Below, in pieces: positions 1 to 5,135 of a stretch of DNA of 9,022 bases (position 1 is the stretch's first letter; the number at the start of each line of letters is the position of its first letter). This DNA comes from Thalassotalea insulae (GTDB lineage Bacteria; Pseudomonadota; Gammaproteobacteria; Enterobacterales; Alteromonadaceae), in NCBI RefSeq assembly GCF_030161395.1, contig NZ_BSST01000002.1, positions 1 through 9,022 of the forward strand, given 5' to 3'. The position numbers and the translations under genes are program-made. The notes under the pieces are model-generated. The model saw nothing but the letters and a program-made list of their open reading frames with translations. It was not told where the DNA came from and searched no databases.

Positions 1-188
1 GAACGGCAATGTACATGGCGATGATGTCCGCAATCCAATGTAACTCAGTTTTTAAAGGTACTTACGAACGGTTATTAGCGGCAGGAAAACCAAAAAAAAC
101 AGCATTAATTGCCTGTATAAGAAAGATGATTGTGATCTTAAATTCAATGGTAAGAGATGGTGTCATGTGGGCTCCTAAAATGAGTTGA
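1..188 (+). CDS. IS110-family transposase, C-terminal fragment (copy C)
   Basis: This is the C-terminal 61 residues plus a split codon of the DEDD/serine IS110-type transposase. It matches the end of the copy B protein except for one Asp-to-Ala change (MWAPKMS). It covers the end of the Transposase_20 region, with the motifs MYMAMMSAIQ and AAGKPKKTALIACIRKM. The first two bases (GA) complete a codon whose first base is the last base of the window (C at 9022), giving the Arg found at that place in copy B. Read alone it is a 5'-truncated gene; read across the window ends it is an intact 317-residue transposase. It stops with TGA at 186-188. Confidence 0.93.
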   Translation, partial: TAMYMAMMSAIQCNSVFKGTYERLLAAGKPKKTALIACIRKMIVILNSMVRDGVMWAPKMS

Positions 189-198
189 GAATTAGGAA

Positions 199-204
199 TT
201 GACA
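199..204 (+). promoter_or_regulatory. Right-end -35 half of IS junction promoter (copy C)
   Basis: Perfect TTGACA facing out of the right end. In a circular IS intermediate it would lie 17 bp from GATAAT at the left end (8033-8038), giving a near-consensus sigma-70 promoter that reads into the bridge RNA and transposase. In the integrated state no good -10 follows it in the flank, so it should be weak or silent. Confidence 0.65.
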
Positions 205-213
205 CCATAGTCA

Positions 214-223
214 CTTGTTATAT
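214..223 (-). other. R'' remnant of attC-12, distal to IS copy C
   Basis: CTTGTTATAT on the plus strand (minus ATATAACAAG) is the R'' box of the attC belonging to the cassette gene at 229-645. IS copy C separates it from the rest of that attC (7930-8029, across the window ends). CTTGT is present at both IS ends. Confidence 0.8.
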
Positions 224-228
224 GAATT

Positions 229-645
229 TTACCAAAACCATAAGTTTTGACCGCCAGTTGCCCCGACAGAAAAGTCATATTTACCGTTTAAGGCATCAAT
301 TATCCCAGCCTTTAAAACTGGTATTTTTTGAATACCAATATAAAAATGTAATTTACTCTGTTCACTTTTAAGATGCCAACAATCATCTTCATTTGATAAC
401 GATACTAGTACCTTTTTCTCTGGTGTTTTTTTGAGGGTTGATGATGCCGACCATACGTCGGGGTCGACTAAATTGAGTGTTCTTTTAGAACCAACAGGAG
501 AATCTTCCAATAACTTTAGAAAATCTAAAAAGTTTTCATACCCAATTTTGTCGGCACTCATGTGCCAACCAGGAAAGTTTTTGTTAATTGGAACATATCT
601 CCATAGTGAAATACGCCCTTCTTGTTTCCAGAGGTTTAGATTCAT
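229..645 (-). CDS. Cassette-encoded protein of unknown function
   Basis: A 138-residue protein with no signal peptide or membrane segment, so probably cytoplasmic. I do not recognise the family. It is rich in aromatic residues, with many Trp and a C-terminus ending in NLWFW. ATG at 643-645 is preferred over the in-frame TTG just before it. The start lies only 7 bases from the R' box of the neighbouring attC-1 (652-658) and has no clear ribosome-binding site, which is common for integron cassettes. The stop (TAA, 229-231) is 5 bases before the R'' box, so the IS inserted in its attC leaves the gene whole. Size and context would suit an immunity or small regulatory protein, but nothing in the sequence proves either. 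Confidence 0.75.
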   Translation of the reverse strand: MNLNLWKQEGRISLWRYVPINKNFPGWHMSADKIGYENFLDFLKLLEDSPVGSKRTLNLVDPDVWSASSTLKKTPEKKVLVSLSNEDDCWHLKSEQSKLHFYIGIQKIPVLKAGIIDALNGKYDFSVGATGGQNLWFW

Positions 646-651
646 CAATTC

Positions 652-750
652 ATATAACGCCCTGTTAAGGGGCTGATTAATGTTTGGCTAAAATGTGTAG
701 CGCAGCGAAACCGAGCCAAACGTTAGCAGTCCCGCGCTTAAACAGCTTGT
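652..750 (-). other. attC-1, main part, split by IS copy A
   Basis: On the minus strand the R' box GTTATAT lies at 652-658. The inner arms GTTTGGCT and AGCCAAAC form a perfect 8-bp stem. The outer arm ends in CTTGT at 746-750, where IS copy A begins. The rest of R'' is at 1948-1952. It belongs to the cassette gene 1947-2297. The original site would be about 104 bp. Confidence 0.9.
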
Positions 751-765
751 ATGGATAATAAACCC

Positions 766-962
766 ACCAAAATAACTTTTATTCGGTAAAGTGAGACCCT
801 AGCCTTAGCTGCAACTAAGGCCTTCTTTTACAGTAGTTCGATTGAACGATGGCTCCTCAGTTGAGAGACCGATAACAAGAACGAACGCTATAAAAGACTC
901 CAAGCAAAATACTCGAATAGTCTACTGGGTCTCGAACCCGCATTACGCAAGCAAGGGTTAGC
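766..962 (+). ncRNA. Putative bridge RNA/seekRNA of IS copy A
   Basis: Ends are approximate. Visible structure in order: (1) a hairpin CCTTAG (803-808), loop CTGCAA, CTAAGG (815-820). (2) A target loop closed by GTTCG (836-840) and CGAAC (882-886) with an apical CTC/GAG hairpin (856-865). On its left side is ATGGCT (849-854), as in the attC top strand; on its right side is ATAACAAG (872-879), complement of the attC CTTGTTAT. (3) A donor loop closed by ACTC (911-914) and GGGT (955-958) with an apical hairpin GGGT/ACCC (927-939). It carries ATAGTCT (917-923), identical to this element's right end at 1936-1942. The order of guides and upstream position match the IS110-type bridge RNA plan. The right donor guide is poorly resolved (CAAG only). 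Confidence 0.75.
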
Positions 963-967
963 TTATT

Positions 968-1924
968 ATGAAAAACACAATCAATCAAAACATTAATGTC
1001 GGTGTTGATACCGGTAAATTTCAATTAGATATTTATCTGCGTCCAATTGATATCTATTTTACCGTTTCAAATGATGAAAAAGGTATCAATGAAGCGATTA
1101 GTACCATTAAAAAATACAATGTCGAGCGCATTGTCATTGAAGCAACTGGCCGCCTGGAAATGCCTTTTATTATGGCTTGTGCTAAAGCTAAGCTACCGTT
1201 TGTCATTGCTAATCCTATTCACATCAAACGTTTCGCTGGTGCCATTGGACAACGTGCAAAAACAGATAAGCTTGATGCACAGCTTATTGCGCACTACGGT
1301 GACGTGATAAAACCTAAACTATCCCAATTAAAGCCAGATACCATGCAAGCAATGAGCGATTTAGTCGCCAGAAGAAATCAATTATTAGTGATGCAAACCA
1401 TGGAAAAGAACCGCTTACAAATTTTACCTAAAGAGCTAGCCATGACCATCAAACCTATCCTCACCGCCTTTAAGCAACAGATAATCAAGATTGAAAAGAA
1501 ACTCATAGCACTCATTGAATCTTGTCCCGATTATCAGGCGAAGAACACAATCCTACAAAGCATGACTGGGATAGGAAAAATAGCCTCAGCATCCATTATC
1601 AGCAACTTGCCTGAATTAGGTTACATGACAAGTAAACAAGCCAGCAGCCTCGTAGGCGTTGCACCGATGAACCGAGAAAGTGGTCGGTATCGAGGTCAAC
1701 GTAAAATCCAAGGAGGCAGACACCAAGTACGTACGGTTTTATACATGGCGATGATGTCAGCGATTCAAAGCAATCCTATTTTTAAAGAAACTTACCAGCG
1801 ATTAGTTGCCGCAGGTAAACCTAAGAAGGTGGCAATAATTGCCTGCATTAGAAAGATGGTCGTGATATTAAATTCAATGCTTAGAGACGGTGTTATGTGG
1901 CAAGCGCCAAAAACTAAAATTTAG
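968..1924 (+). CDS. IS110-family transposase (copy A)
   Basis: A 318-residue DEDD-type recombinase of the IS110/IS1111 family, expected to work with the upstream guide RNA to excise the element as a circle and insert it at attC. The RuvC-like domain has D14 (GVDTG), E58 (EATG), D100 and D103 (AKTDKLDA). A helical middle region follows (about 125-190), then a helix-hairpin-helix-like SMTGIGKIAS (198-207). The C-terminal Transposase_20 region has the conserved serine at S238 (NRESG). The ATG at 968 aligns with the start of the copy B protein. By eye it is about 70% identical to copy B, so it represents a separate lineage rather than a recent duplicate. It is intact, with a TAG stop about 20 bases from the element's right end. 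It is read opposite to the cassette genes. Confidence 0.95.
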   Translation: MKNTINQNINVGVDTGKFQLDIYLRPIDIYFTVSNDEKGINEAISTIKKYNVERIVIEATGRLEMPFIMACAKAKLPFVIANPIHIKRFAGAIGQRAKTDKLDAQLIAHYGDVIKPKLSQLKPDTMQAMSDLVARRNQLLVMQTMEKNRLQILPKELAMTIKPILTAFKQQIIKIEKKLIALIESCPDYQAKNTILQSMTGIGKIASASIISNLPELGYMTSKQASSLVGVAPMNRESGRYRGQRKIQGGRHQVRTVLYMAMMSAIQSNPIFKETYQRLVAAGKPKKVAIIACIRKMVVILNSMLRDGVMWQAPKTKI

Positions 1925-1927
1925 CTA

Positions 1928-1933
1928 TTGACG
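1928..1933 (+). promoter_or_regulatory. Right-end -35 half of IS junction promoter (copy A)
   Basis: TTGACG (5 of 6 to consensus). After circle formation it would be followed by 14 bases of right end plus CTTGT and 3 bases of left end, then GATAAT (754-759): a 17-bp spacer, the same as in copies B and C. Confidence 0.6.
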
Positions 1934-1942
1934 CCATAGTCT

Positions 1943-1952
1943 CTTGTTATAT
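1943..1952 (-). other. R'' remnant of attC-1, distal to IS copy A
   Basis: CTTGTTATAT on the plus strand is the R'' end of attC-1. The gene 1947-2297 takes its stop codon (TAA, 1947-1949) from this box. IS copy A separates it from the rest of the site. Confidence 0.85.
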
Positions 1953-2297
1953 GGCTTTATGACCACTTCTATTTTTAGCACCAATAAACACCGCGGTTAT
2001 TATTATAATAAGCTCTAGGATTAGATCGTAAGCCCAACCTTTTGGATAGTGAACTAAGCCAATAATCAAATACATAGCGAGCAAACCAATTGCGAAATTT
2101 AGTACGTAAACAATAGCTGAACCAGCAAATGGCTTATCTAACTTTTTTCCTAAAAATAAAAATATGGTAAATGAAACAAAGTAACTCACATATTTACTAT
2201 ATTCTTCGAGTGATTGAGCATAGCTAAAAATTACTCCAATAGCTAAATGCAGAAAAAATAGTAAAAATGTAAATCCAATTATTACTCGAAAACTCAT
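1947..2297 (-). CDS. Small four-helix membrane protein (cassette)
   Basis: A 116-residue, strongly hydrophobic protein with four likely membrane segments at about residues 5-27, 33-50, 57-81 and 89-107 and a short basic tail (KNRSGHKAI). It is probably an inner-membrane protein; no family is recognised. The start ATG (2295-2297) follows AAGGAAG at short spacing. The stop TAA overlaps the attC R'' box at 1947-1949, so the coding region runs to the very edge of the recombination site. IS copy A sits directly beyond the stop and does not damage the gene. Confidence 0.78.
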   Translation of the reverse strand: MSFRVIIGFTFLLFFLHLAIGVIFSYAQSLEEYSKYVSYFVSFTIFLFLGKKLDKPFAGSAIVYVLNFAIGLLAMYLIIGLVHYPKGWAYDLILELIIIITAVFIGAKNRSGHKAI

Positions 2298-2312
2298 GAC
2301 TTCCTTATCGCC

Positions 2313-2413
2313 ATATAACGCCCCATTAAGAGGCTATAAAATAGTTGGTTAAAATAAGCGAGGCACGAGCAAAAACCAACTGCTTTTTGTCCTGCTTTAA
2401 TGACTTGTTATGT
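2313..2413 (-). other. attC-2 (of the toxin-antitoxin cassette)
   Basis: R' GTTATAT (2313-2319) and R'' (2407-2413) flank arms AGTTGGTT and AACCAACT, a perfect inner stem. It has the usual spacing and length (101 bp). It is the attC of the cassette carrying yefM-yoeB, which reads away from this site. Confidence 0.9.
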
Positions 2414-2419
2414 GCAGTA

Positions 2420-2428
2420 TGCTATATT
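2420..2428 (+). promoter_or_regulatory. Extended -10 promoter of the yefM-yoeB cassette
   Basis: TGCTATATT is an extended -10 element (TGn plus TATATT) starting 7 bases after attC-2 and about 40 bases before the antitoxin start. No good -35 is present at normal spacing; the TTGTTA in the attC end is only 12 bases away. An own promoter is needed here because the genes run against the array. Confidence 0.6.
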
Positions 2429-2445
2429 GTACAAATAAACGTACA
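2428..2445. promoter_or_regulatory. YefM-type operator (TGTACA motifs)
   Basis: Inverted repeat TGTAC (2428-2432) and GTACA (2441-2445), with a full TGTACA at 2428-2433 overlapping the end of the -10. The E. coli YefM-YoeB complex represses its promoter through palindromes with a TGTACA core, so this placement predicts autorepression by the YefM-YoeB complex. Confidence 0.7.
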
Positions 2446-2465
2446 TGAACATTTTGGAGAACCAA

Positions 2466-2717
2466 ATGGACGCAATTAGTTATACTGCTGCTAGAGCTAA
2501 TTTAGCCAATACAATGGCGCATGTTTGTAATGACCACGCACCTATTATTATTACGCGCAAAAGCGAAGCTCCTGTAGTGATGATGTCACTTGAAGATTAC
2601 AACGCAATGCAAGAAACTACATATTTACTTAGATCTCCAGCGAATGCCAGAGATCTTTTAGAATCTATTGCAGAGCTTGAAGCTGGAAACGGTACTGAAA
2701 GAGAACTTCTGGAATGA
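2466..2717 (+). CDS. yefM: Antitoxin YefM (Phd/YefM family)
   Basis: An 83-residue antitoxin that neutralises YoeB and represses its own operon. The N-terminal DNA-binding part begins MDAISYTAARANL. The typical Phd/YefM features follow: DHAPIIITR, VVMMSLEDYNAM and the very conserved LLRSPANAR, then an acidic C-terminal toxin-binding tail (GTERELLE). The ATG at 2466 is chosen over the in-frame ATG at 2445: it has GGAG (2456-2459) at good spacing, matches the start of E. coli YefM, and the upstream ATG lies inside the operator. The gene overlaps yoeB by four bases (ATGA), implying translational coupling. It is on the strand opposite to the other cassette genes. Confidence 0.95.
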   Translation: MDAISYTAARANLANTMAHVCNDHAPIIITRKSEAPVVMMSLEDYNAMQETTYLLRSPANARDLLESIAELEAGNGTERELLE

Positions 2718-2974
2718 AGCTAACGTTTTCTACCAAAGCTTGGGAGCAATACCTTCATTGGCAGAGTACCGATAAAAAGATGCTCAAGCGGATTAACTTG
2801 CTAATTAAAGATATTCAGCGAACACCTAATGAAGGTATTGGAAAGCCAGAACCTTTAAAGCATGGCCTCTCGGGGTATTGGTCTCGTCGTATTAACGACG
2901 AACACAGAATAGTTTATAAACATCAAGATGACACAATTCTAATCGCACAGCTCCGATACCATTACGGCACATAA
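2714..2974 (+). CDS. yoeB: Toxin YoeB (RelE-superfamily mRNA interferase)
   Basis: An 86-residue ribosome-dependent mRNA endonuclease. The known catalytic positions of E. coli YoeB are present in register: E46 (KPEPLKH), R65 (EEHR-type DEHRIVY), H83 and Y84 (RYHY). The LSGYWSRRI core is also conserved and the length is that of the family, so the toxin should be active. The start overlaps the yefM stop. The TAA stop (2972-2974) lies inside the R' box of the next attC (2969-2975), so the cassette has almost no spare sequence. With yefM it forms a complete module likely to stabilise the array against loss of cassettes. Confidence 0.95.
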   Translation: MKLTFSTKAWEQYLHWQSTDKKMLKRINLLIKDIQRTPNEGIGKPEPLKHGLSGYWSRRINDEHRIVYKHQDDTILIAQLRYHYGT

Positions 2975-3070
2975 CGCCTCATTAAGAGGCTAAAAATAGT
3001 TGTTTAAAATAAGCGACGAAGGAGAAAAAACCAACTGTTAAAAGTCCCGCACTGCAATGGCTTGTTATGT
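2969..3070 (-). other. attC-3 (of the DUF3303-like cassette)
   Basis: R' GTTATGT (2969-2975) and R'' (3064-3070). The inner arms AGTTGTTT and AACCAACT pair with one mismatch. It contains GTTAAAAGTCCC and CACTGCAATGGCTTGT, nearly the same right half as attC-10. Length 102 bp. Confidence 0.88.
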
Positions 3071-3075
3071 GTAAT

Positions 3076-3312
3076 TTAGTCGAGCGGCACTAGTTCAAAG
3101 TCGACGAAGTCATCCCACTTTTTGAACCATTCATAAAATAACTCAATATTGTTTGATTCCATAAGCTGATAACAAACATTAAGCTCCTTATTCACCCAAG
3201 AATTCAAGTAATGCAACCCATCTGGAAACATACGACCTTGAGCATTATATCTTTCATAATTAGCTTCGATACAGCCAGGTTTGAATTTCTCAACAACCAT
3301 ATACTTTTTCAA
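3076..3312 (-). CDS. DUF3303-like small protein (cassette)
   Basis: A 78-residue protein resembling DUF3303: a K-Y-M-V-V-E-K-F-K-P-G opening, a GRMFPDGLHYLNSWV segment, then CYQLME and W-D-D-F-V-D-F-E near the end. This looks like a ferredoxin-like small domain of unknown function. A longer frame is open upstream to 3462 but crosses attC-4, so that extension is not coding. The start is placed at TTG 3310-3312, preceded at 7 bases by AAGGAAG (3320-3326). An ATG (3301-3303) three codons on is the alternative. The start is about 50 bases from attC-4. Confidence 0.8.
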   Translation of the reverse strand: MKKYMVVEKFKPGCIEANYERYNAQGRMFPDGLHYLNSWVNKELNVCYQLMESNNIELFYEWFKKWDDFVDFELVPLD

Positions 3313-3360
3313 ATCAATACTTCCTTTAGGGGATAAAATAGCAGACACAACCTGCTTTAC

Positions 3361-3457
3361 ACATAACGCCCTAATAATGGGCAAAAAATTGTTGGCTAAA
3401 ATGTTGAGGAACGAAAACAGCCAACTTTTTTTGTCCTTATTTATTAGCTTGTTAAGT
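3361..3457 (-). other. attC-4 (of the 3463-3813 cassette)
   Basis: R' GTTATGT (3361-3367) and R'' GTTAAGT on the plus strand (3451-3457). Inner arms GTTGGCT and AGCCAAC are perfectly paired. Length 97 bp. Confidence 0.9.
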
Positions 3458-3462
3458 TGCAT

Positions 3463-3813
3463 TTACACACCGTAAGCTAACATAACAGCCATTGCAAGGG
3501 GCATTAAAAGTAAAACAACAAACATTACAACCTCTAGCCACTCTTTAGCCAGAGTTACAGAATACCAAAACGGATTTATTGAGGTACTTGAGTCGAGCTT
3601 TCCGAAGTATTGCAGGAAGCCTGCAATGAAGAATGCCTCTGCCCCTAATATTGCAGCTAACATAGCGACAAATGATAGGTATGGAGTTTGCTGACTAATA
3701 TTGCTCAATATAAAGAAGAGAACAATAAGAGCAACAGTTGAAATAATAAATGATTTTTTCAGGTGAGCATATTTCACTGCTACCTCATTAAATCCTTTTG
3801 GGGAGAATATCAC
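3463..3813 (-). CDS. Small membrane protein of unknown function (cassette)
   Basis: A 116-residue protein with three likely membrane segments at about residues 21-39, 46-70 and 92-115. The short N-terminal part is basic (HLKK before the first segment). I do not recognise the family. The start is GTG at 3811-3813, supported by a strong AAAGGAG (3819-3825) 5 bases before it; no ATG in this frame competes. The TAA stop (3463-3465) is 5 bases from attC-4, and the start is 16 bases from the R' box of attC-5, so the gene fills its cassette. Confidence 0.78.
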   Translation of the reverse strand: MIFSPKGFNEVAVKYAHLKKSFIISTVALIVLFFILSNISQQTPYLSFVAMLAAILGAEAFFIAGFLQYFGKLDSSTSINPFWYSVTLAKEWLEVVMFVVLLLMPLAMAVMLAYGV

Positions 3814-3829
3814 CCGAACTCCTTTTGCA

Positions 3830-3929
3830 ATTTAACGCCTTACTAATGGGCGCAAAATGATTGGCTAAAATTGTGAAGCGAAGCGGAACCGAGCAAGCTG
3901 TTAGCAGTCCCGTTACTGTAATGGCTTGT
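3830..3929 (-). other. attC-5, main part, split by IS copy B; arms do not match
   Basis: R' GTTAAAT (3830-3836). The left inner arm is GATTGGCT (3859-3866) but the right inner arm is AGCAAGCT, which would need AGCTTGCT, so half the stem bases do not pair. All other attC sites in the window have near-perfect arms. From about 3864 to the IS it is almost identical to attC-12 (two differences). It ends in CTTGT (3925-3929), where the IS starts; the R'' remainder is at 5141-5145. Confidence 0.85.
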
Positions 3930-3944
3930 ATGGATAATAGCAGC

Positions 3945-4152
3945 CAAATCTTATTATTCTTTTTAATCCTTTTCGGGTAGTGTGAGGCCCAAGCTTTGGC
4001 TGCAACCAAAGCCTTTTTATATGGTAGTTCGATGATTGGCAGGCTCCTCTATTGAGAGACCGATAACAAGTACGAACGCCATATAAAACTCCAAGCACTA
4101 AACTCGGATAGTCAACTGGGCCTCGAGCCCGAATAGCAAGGCAGAGTCAGCT
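3945..4152 (+). ncRNA. Putative bridge RNA/seekRNA of IS copy B
   Basis: Same plan as in copy A, with paired changes. The 5' hairpin is CTTTGG (3994-3999), loop CTGCAA, CCAAAG (4006-4011); copy A has CCTTAG/CTAAGG, so two base pairs covary. The target loop is closed by GTTCG (4027-4031) and CGAAC (4073-4077), with apical CTCT/AGAG (4047-4058). It holds GGCT (4042-4045) and ATAACAAG (4063-4070). The donor loop is closed by ACTC (4102-4105) and GAGT (4144-4147), with apical GGGC/GCCC (4118-4130), which in copy A is GGGT/ACCC. It holds ATAGTCA (4108-4114), identical to this element's right end (5129-5135). Ends are estimated. Transcription would start after GATAAT at the left end. Confidence 0.78.
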
Positions 4153-4156
4153 TATT

Positions 4157-5110
4157 ATGAATAACAAAAATAATCAAAACGAAATAAATGTTGGTGTTGA
4201 TACTGGCAAATCACAACTCGATATTTACATACGCCCGTTAGATATTTATTTCACCGTGACTAACGACGAAATAGGTATTAAAAAGGCGATTAAGGAAATC
4301 AAAAAATATAAACCAACACGCATCACTATTGAAGCAACTGGACGTCTTGAGCAAGACTTTATTATGGCTTGCGCAAAAGCTAATTTGCCTTTTGTTGTAG
4401 CCAACCCTGCACATATCAAAAAATTTGCAGGTGCCATAGGGCAGCATGCAAAAACAGACAAATTAGATGCACAACTTATTGCATATTACGGTGAAGCGAT
4501 AAAGCCCAAACTTTCAATGCTAAAGCCCGCTACCATGCAATTGATGAGCGACTTACTTTCTCGTCGTAGACAGTTAATAGGTATACAAACCATGGAAAAG
4601 AACCGTCTAAAAATCATGCCAAAAACAATCAGCAGTATGATTAATCCCATTTTAACTGCCATTAAAAATCAGCTCGATAAGCTAGACCAAAAACTACTTA
4701 AATTAATGGAAAGCTGTGAGGATTATAAAACTAAAAACATGATAATCCAGAGCATGCCTGGTGTTGGTAATGTCGTCGCTTTCAACTTACTAAGCGATAT
4801 GCCTGAGCTCGGTTATCTAACAAATAAACAAGCATCGTCATTGATTGGTGTTGCGCCATTTAATAAAGAAAGTGGTATCTATCGTGGCACAAGACAGATA
4901 CGAGGAGGACGTCCCAAAATTCGAACGGCAATGTACATGGCGATGATGTCCGCAATCCAATGTAACTCAGTTTTTAAAGGTACTTACGAACGGTTATTAG
5001 CGGCAGGAAAACCAAAAAAAACAGCATTAATTGCCTGTATAAGAAAGATGATTGTGATCTTAAATTCAATGGTAAGAGATGGTGTCATGTGGGATCCTAA
5101 AATGAGTTGA
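4157..5110 (+). CDS. IS110-family transposase (copy B)
   Basis: A complete 317-residue recombinase. The RuvC-like DEDD residues are D15 (GVDTG), E59 (EATG), D101 and D104 (AKTDKLDA). The helix-hairpin-helix-like segment is SMPGVGNVVA (199-208). The C-terminal conserved serine is S239 (NKESG), followed by IYRGTRQIRGGRPKIR. The ATG at 4157 is in the same context as in copy A (GCTTATTATGA); no strong ribosome-binding site is seen. It is nearly identical to copy C (one Asp/Ala difference near the end). The guide RNA region lies directly upstream, and only about 25 bases separate the stop from the right end. Confidence 0.95.
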   Translation: MNNKNNQNEINVGVDTGKSQLDIYIRPLDIYFTVTNDEIGIKKAIKEIKKYKPTRITIEATGRLEQDFIMACAKANLPFVVANPAHIKKFAGAIGQHAKTDKLDAQLIAYYGEAIKPKLSMLKPATMQLMSDLLSRRRQLIGIQTMEKNRLKIMPKTISSMINPILTAIKNQLDKLDQKLLKLMESCEDYKTKNMIIQSMPGVGNVVAFNLLSDMPELGYLTNKQASSLIGVAPFNKESGIYRGTRQIRGGRPKIRTAMYMAMMSAIQCNSVFKGTYERLLAAGKPKKTALIACIRKMIVILNSMVRDGVMWDPKMS

Positions 5111-5120
5111 GAATTAGGAA

Positions 5121-5126
5121 TTGACA
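5121..5126 (+). promoter_or_regulatory. Right-end -35 half of IS junction promoter (copy B)
   Basis: Perfect TTGACA. Joining of right and left ends through one CTTGT puts it exactly 17 bp before GATAAT (3933-3938). This would be a strong promoter made only in the circular intermediate, as described for other IS110-family elements. Confidence 0.68.
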
Positions 5127-5135
5127 CCATAGTCA

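Larger units (their letters stand above)
1..218 (+). mobile_element. IS copy C, 3' part (IS110/IS1111 family, attC-targeting)
   Basis: This is the right end of an insertion sequence nearly identical to copy B (3930-5140). It holds the transposase C-terminus, TTGACA at 199-204, the right-end heptamer ATAGTCA at 207-213, and the CTTGT (214-218) that is repeated at both ends of every copy. Its 5' part is at 8030-9022. The two pieces sum to 1211 bp, exactly the length of copy B, if the window is circular. One difference from copy B lies near the stop (GCT for GAT, Asp to Ala). Confidence 0.93.
751..1947 (+). mobile_element. IS copy A: IS110/IS1111-family element inserted in attC-1
   Basis: A 1197-bp element bounded by CTTGT at 746-750 and 1943-1947, a short repeat that matches the attC R'' target. 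Order: left end with GATAAT (754-759), about 200 bases of structured non-coding region, transposase (968-1924), then a short right end with TTGACG (1928-1933) and ATAGTCT (1936-1942). It is a diverged relative of copies B and C with the same architecture, insertion point and orientation. attC-specific IS of the IS1111 family (IS1111-attC group) are known. Here the long non-coding region is upstream of the transposase and I see no convincing subterminal inverted repeats, features more typical of the IS110 type. Confidence 0.92.

Noticed and set aside
431..676. Plus-strand frame over the first cassette gene (also 1047-1307, 3281-3475 and 6803-7036)
   Set aside because: Shadows of genes on the other strand or in another frame, crossing attC sites.
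2405..2428. Standard promoter TTGTTA plus TATATT before yefM
   Set aside because: The spacer is only 12 bp, too short; the TTGTTA is part of the attC R'' box. An extended -10 explains the site better.
2445..2465. Seven extra N-terminal codons of YefM from the ATG at 2445
   Set aside because: This ATG lies in the operator and lacks a ribosome-binding site; the family start matches the ATG at 2466.
3313..3462. Upstream extension of the DUF3303-like frame to 3462
   Set aside because: It runs through attC-4 and starts beyond it. The homologous part begins at the TTG at 3310-3312 with a good ribosome-binding site.
3788..4098. Minus-strand open frames over the IS left end (also 7829-8198)
   Set aside because: They lie over the structured guide RNA region, repeat only because the IS repeats, and have no family resemblance.
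4238..4461. Minus-strand open frames inside the transposase genes (also 8338-8561)
   Set aside because: Antisense shadows of the transposase.
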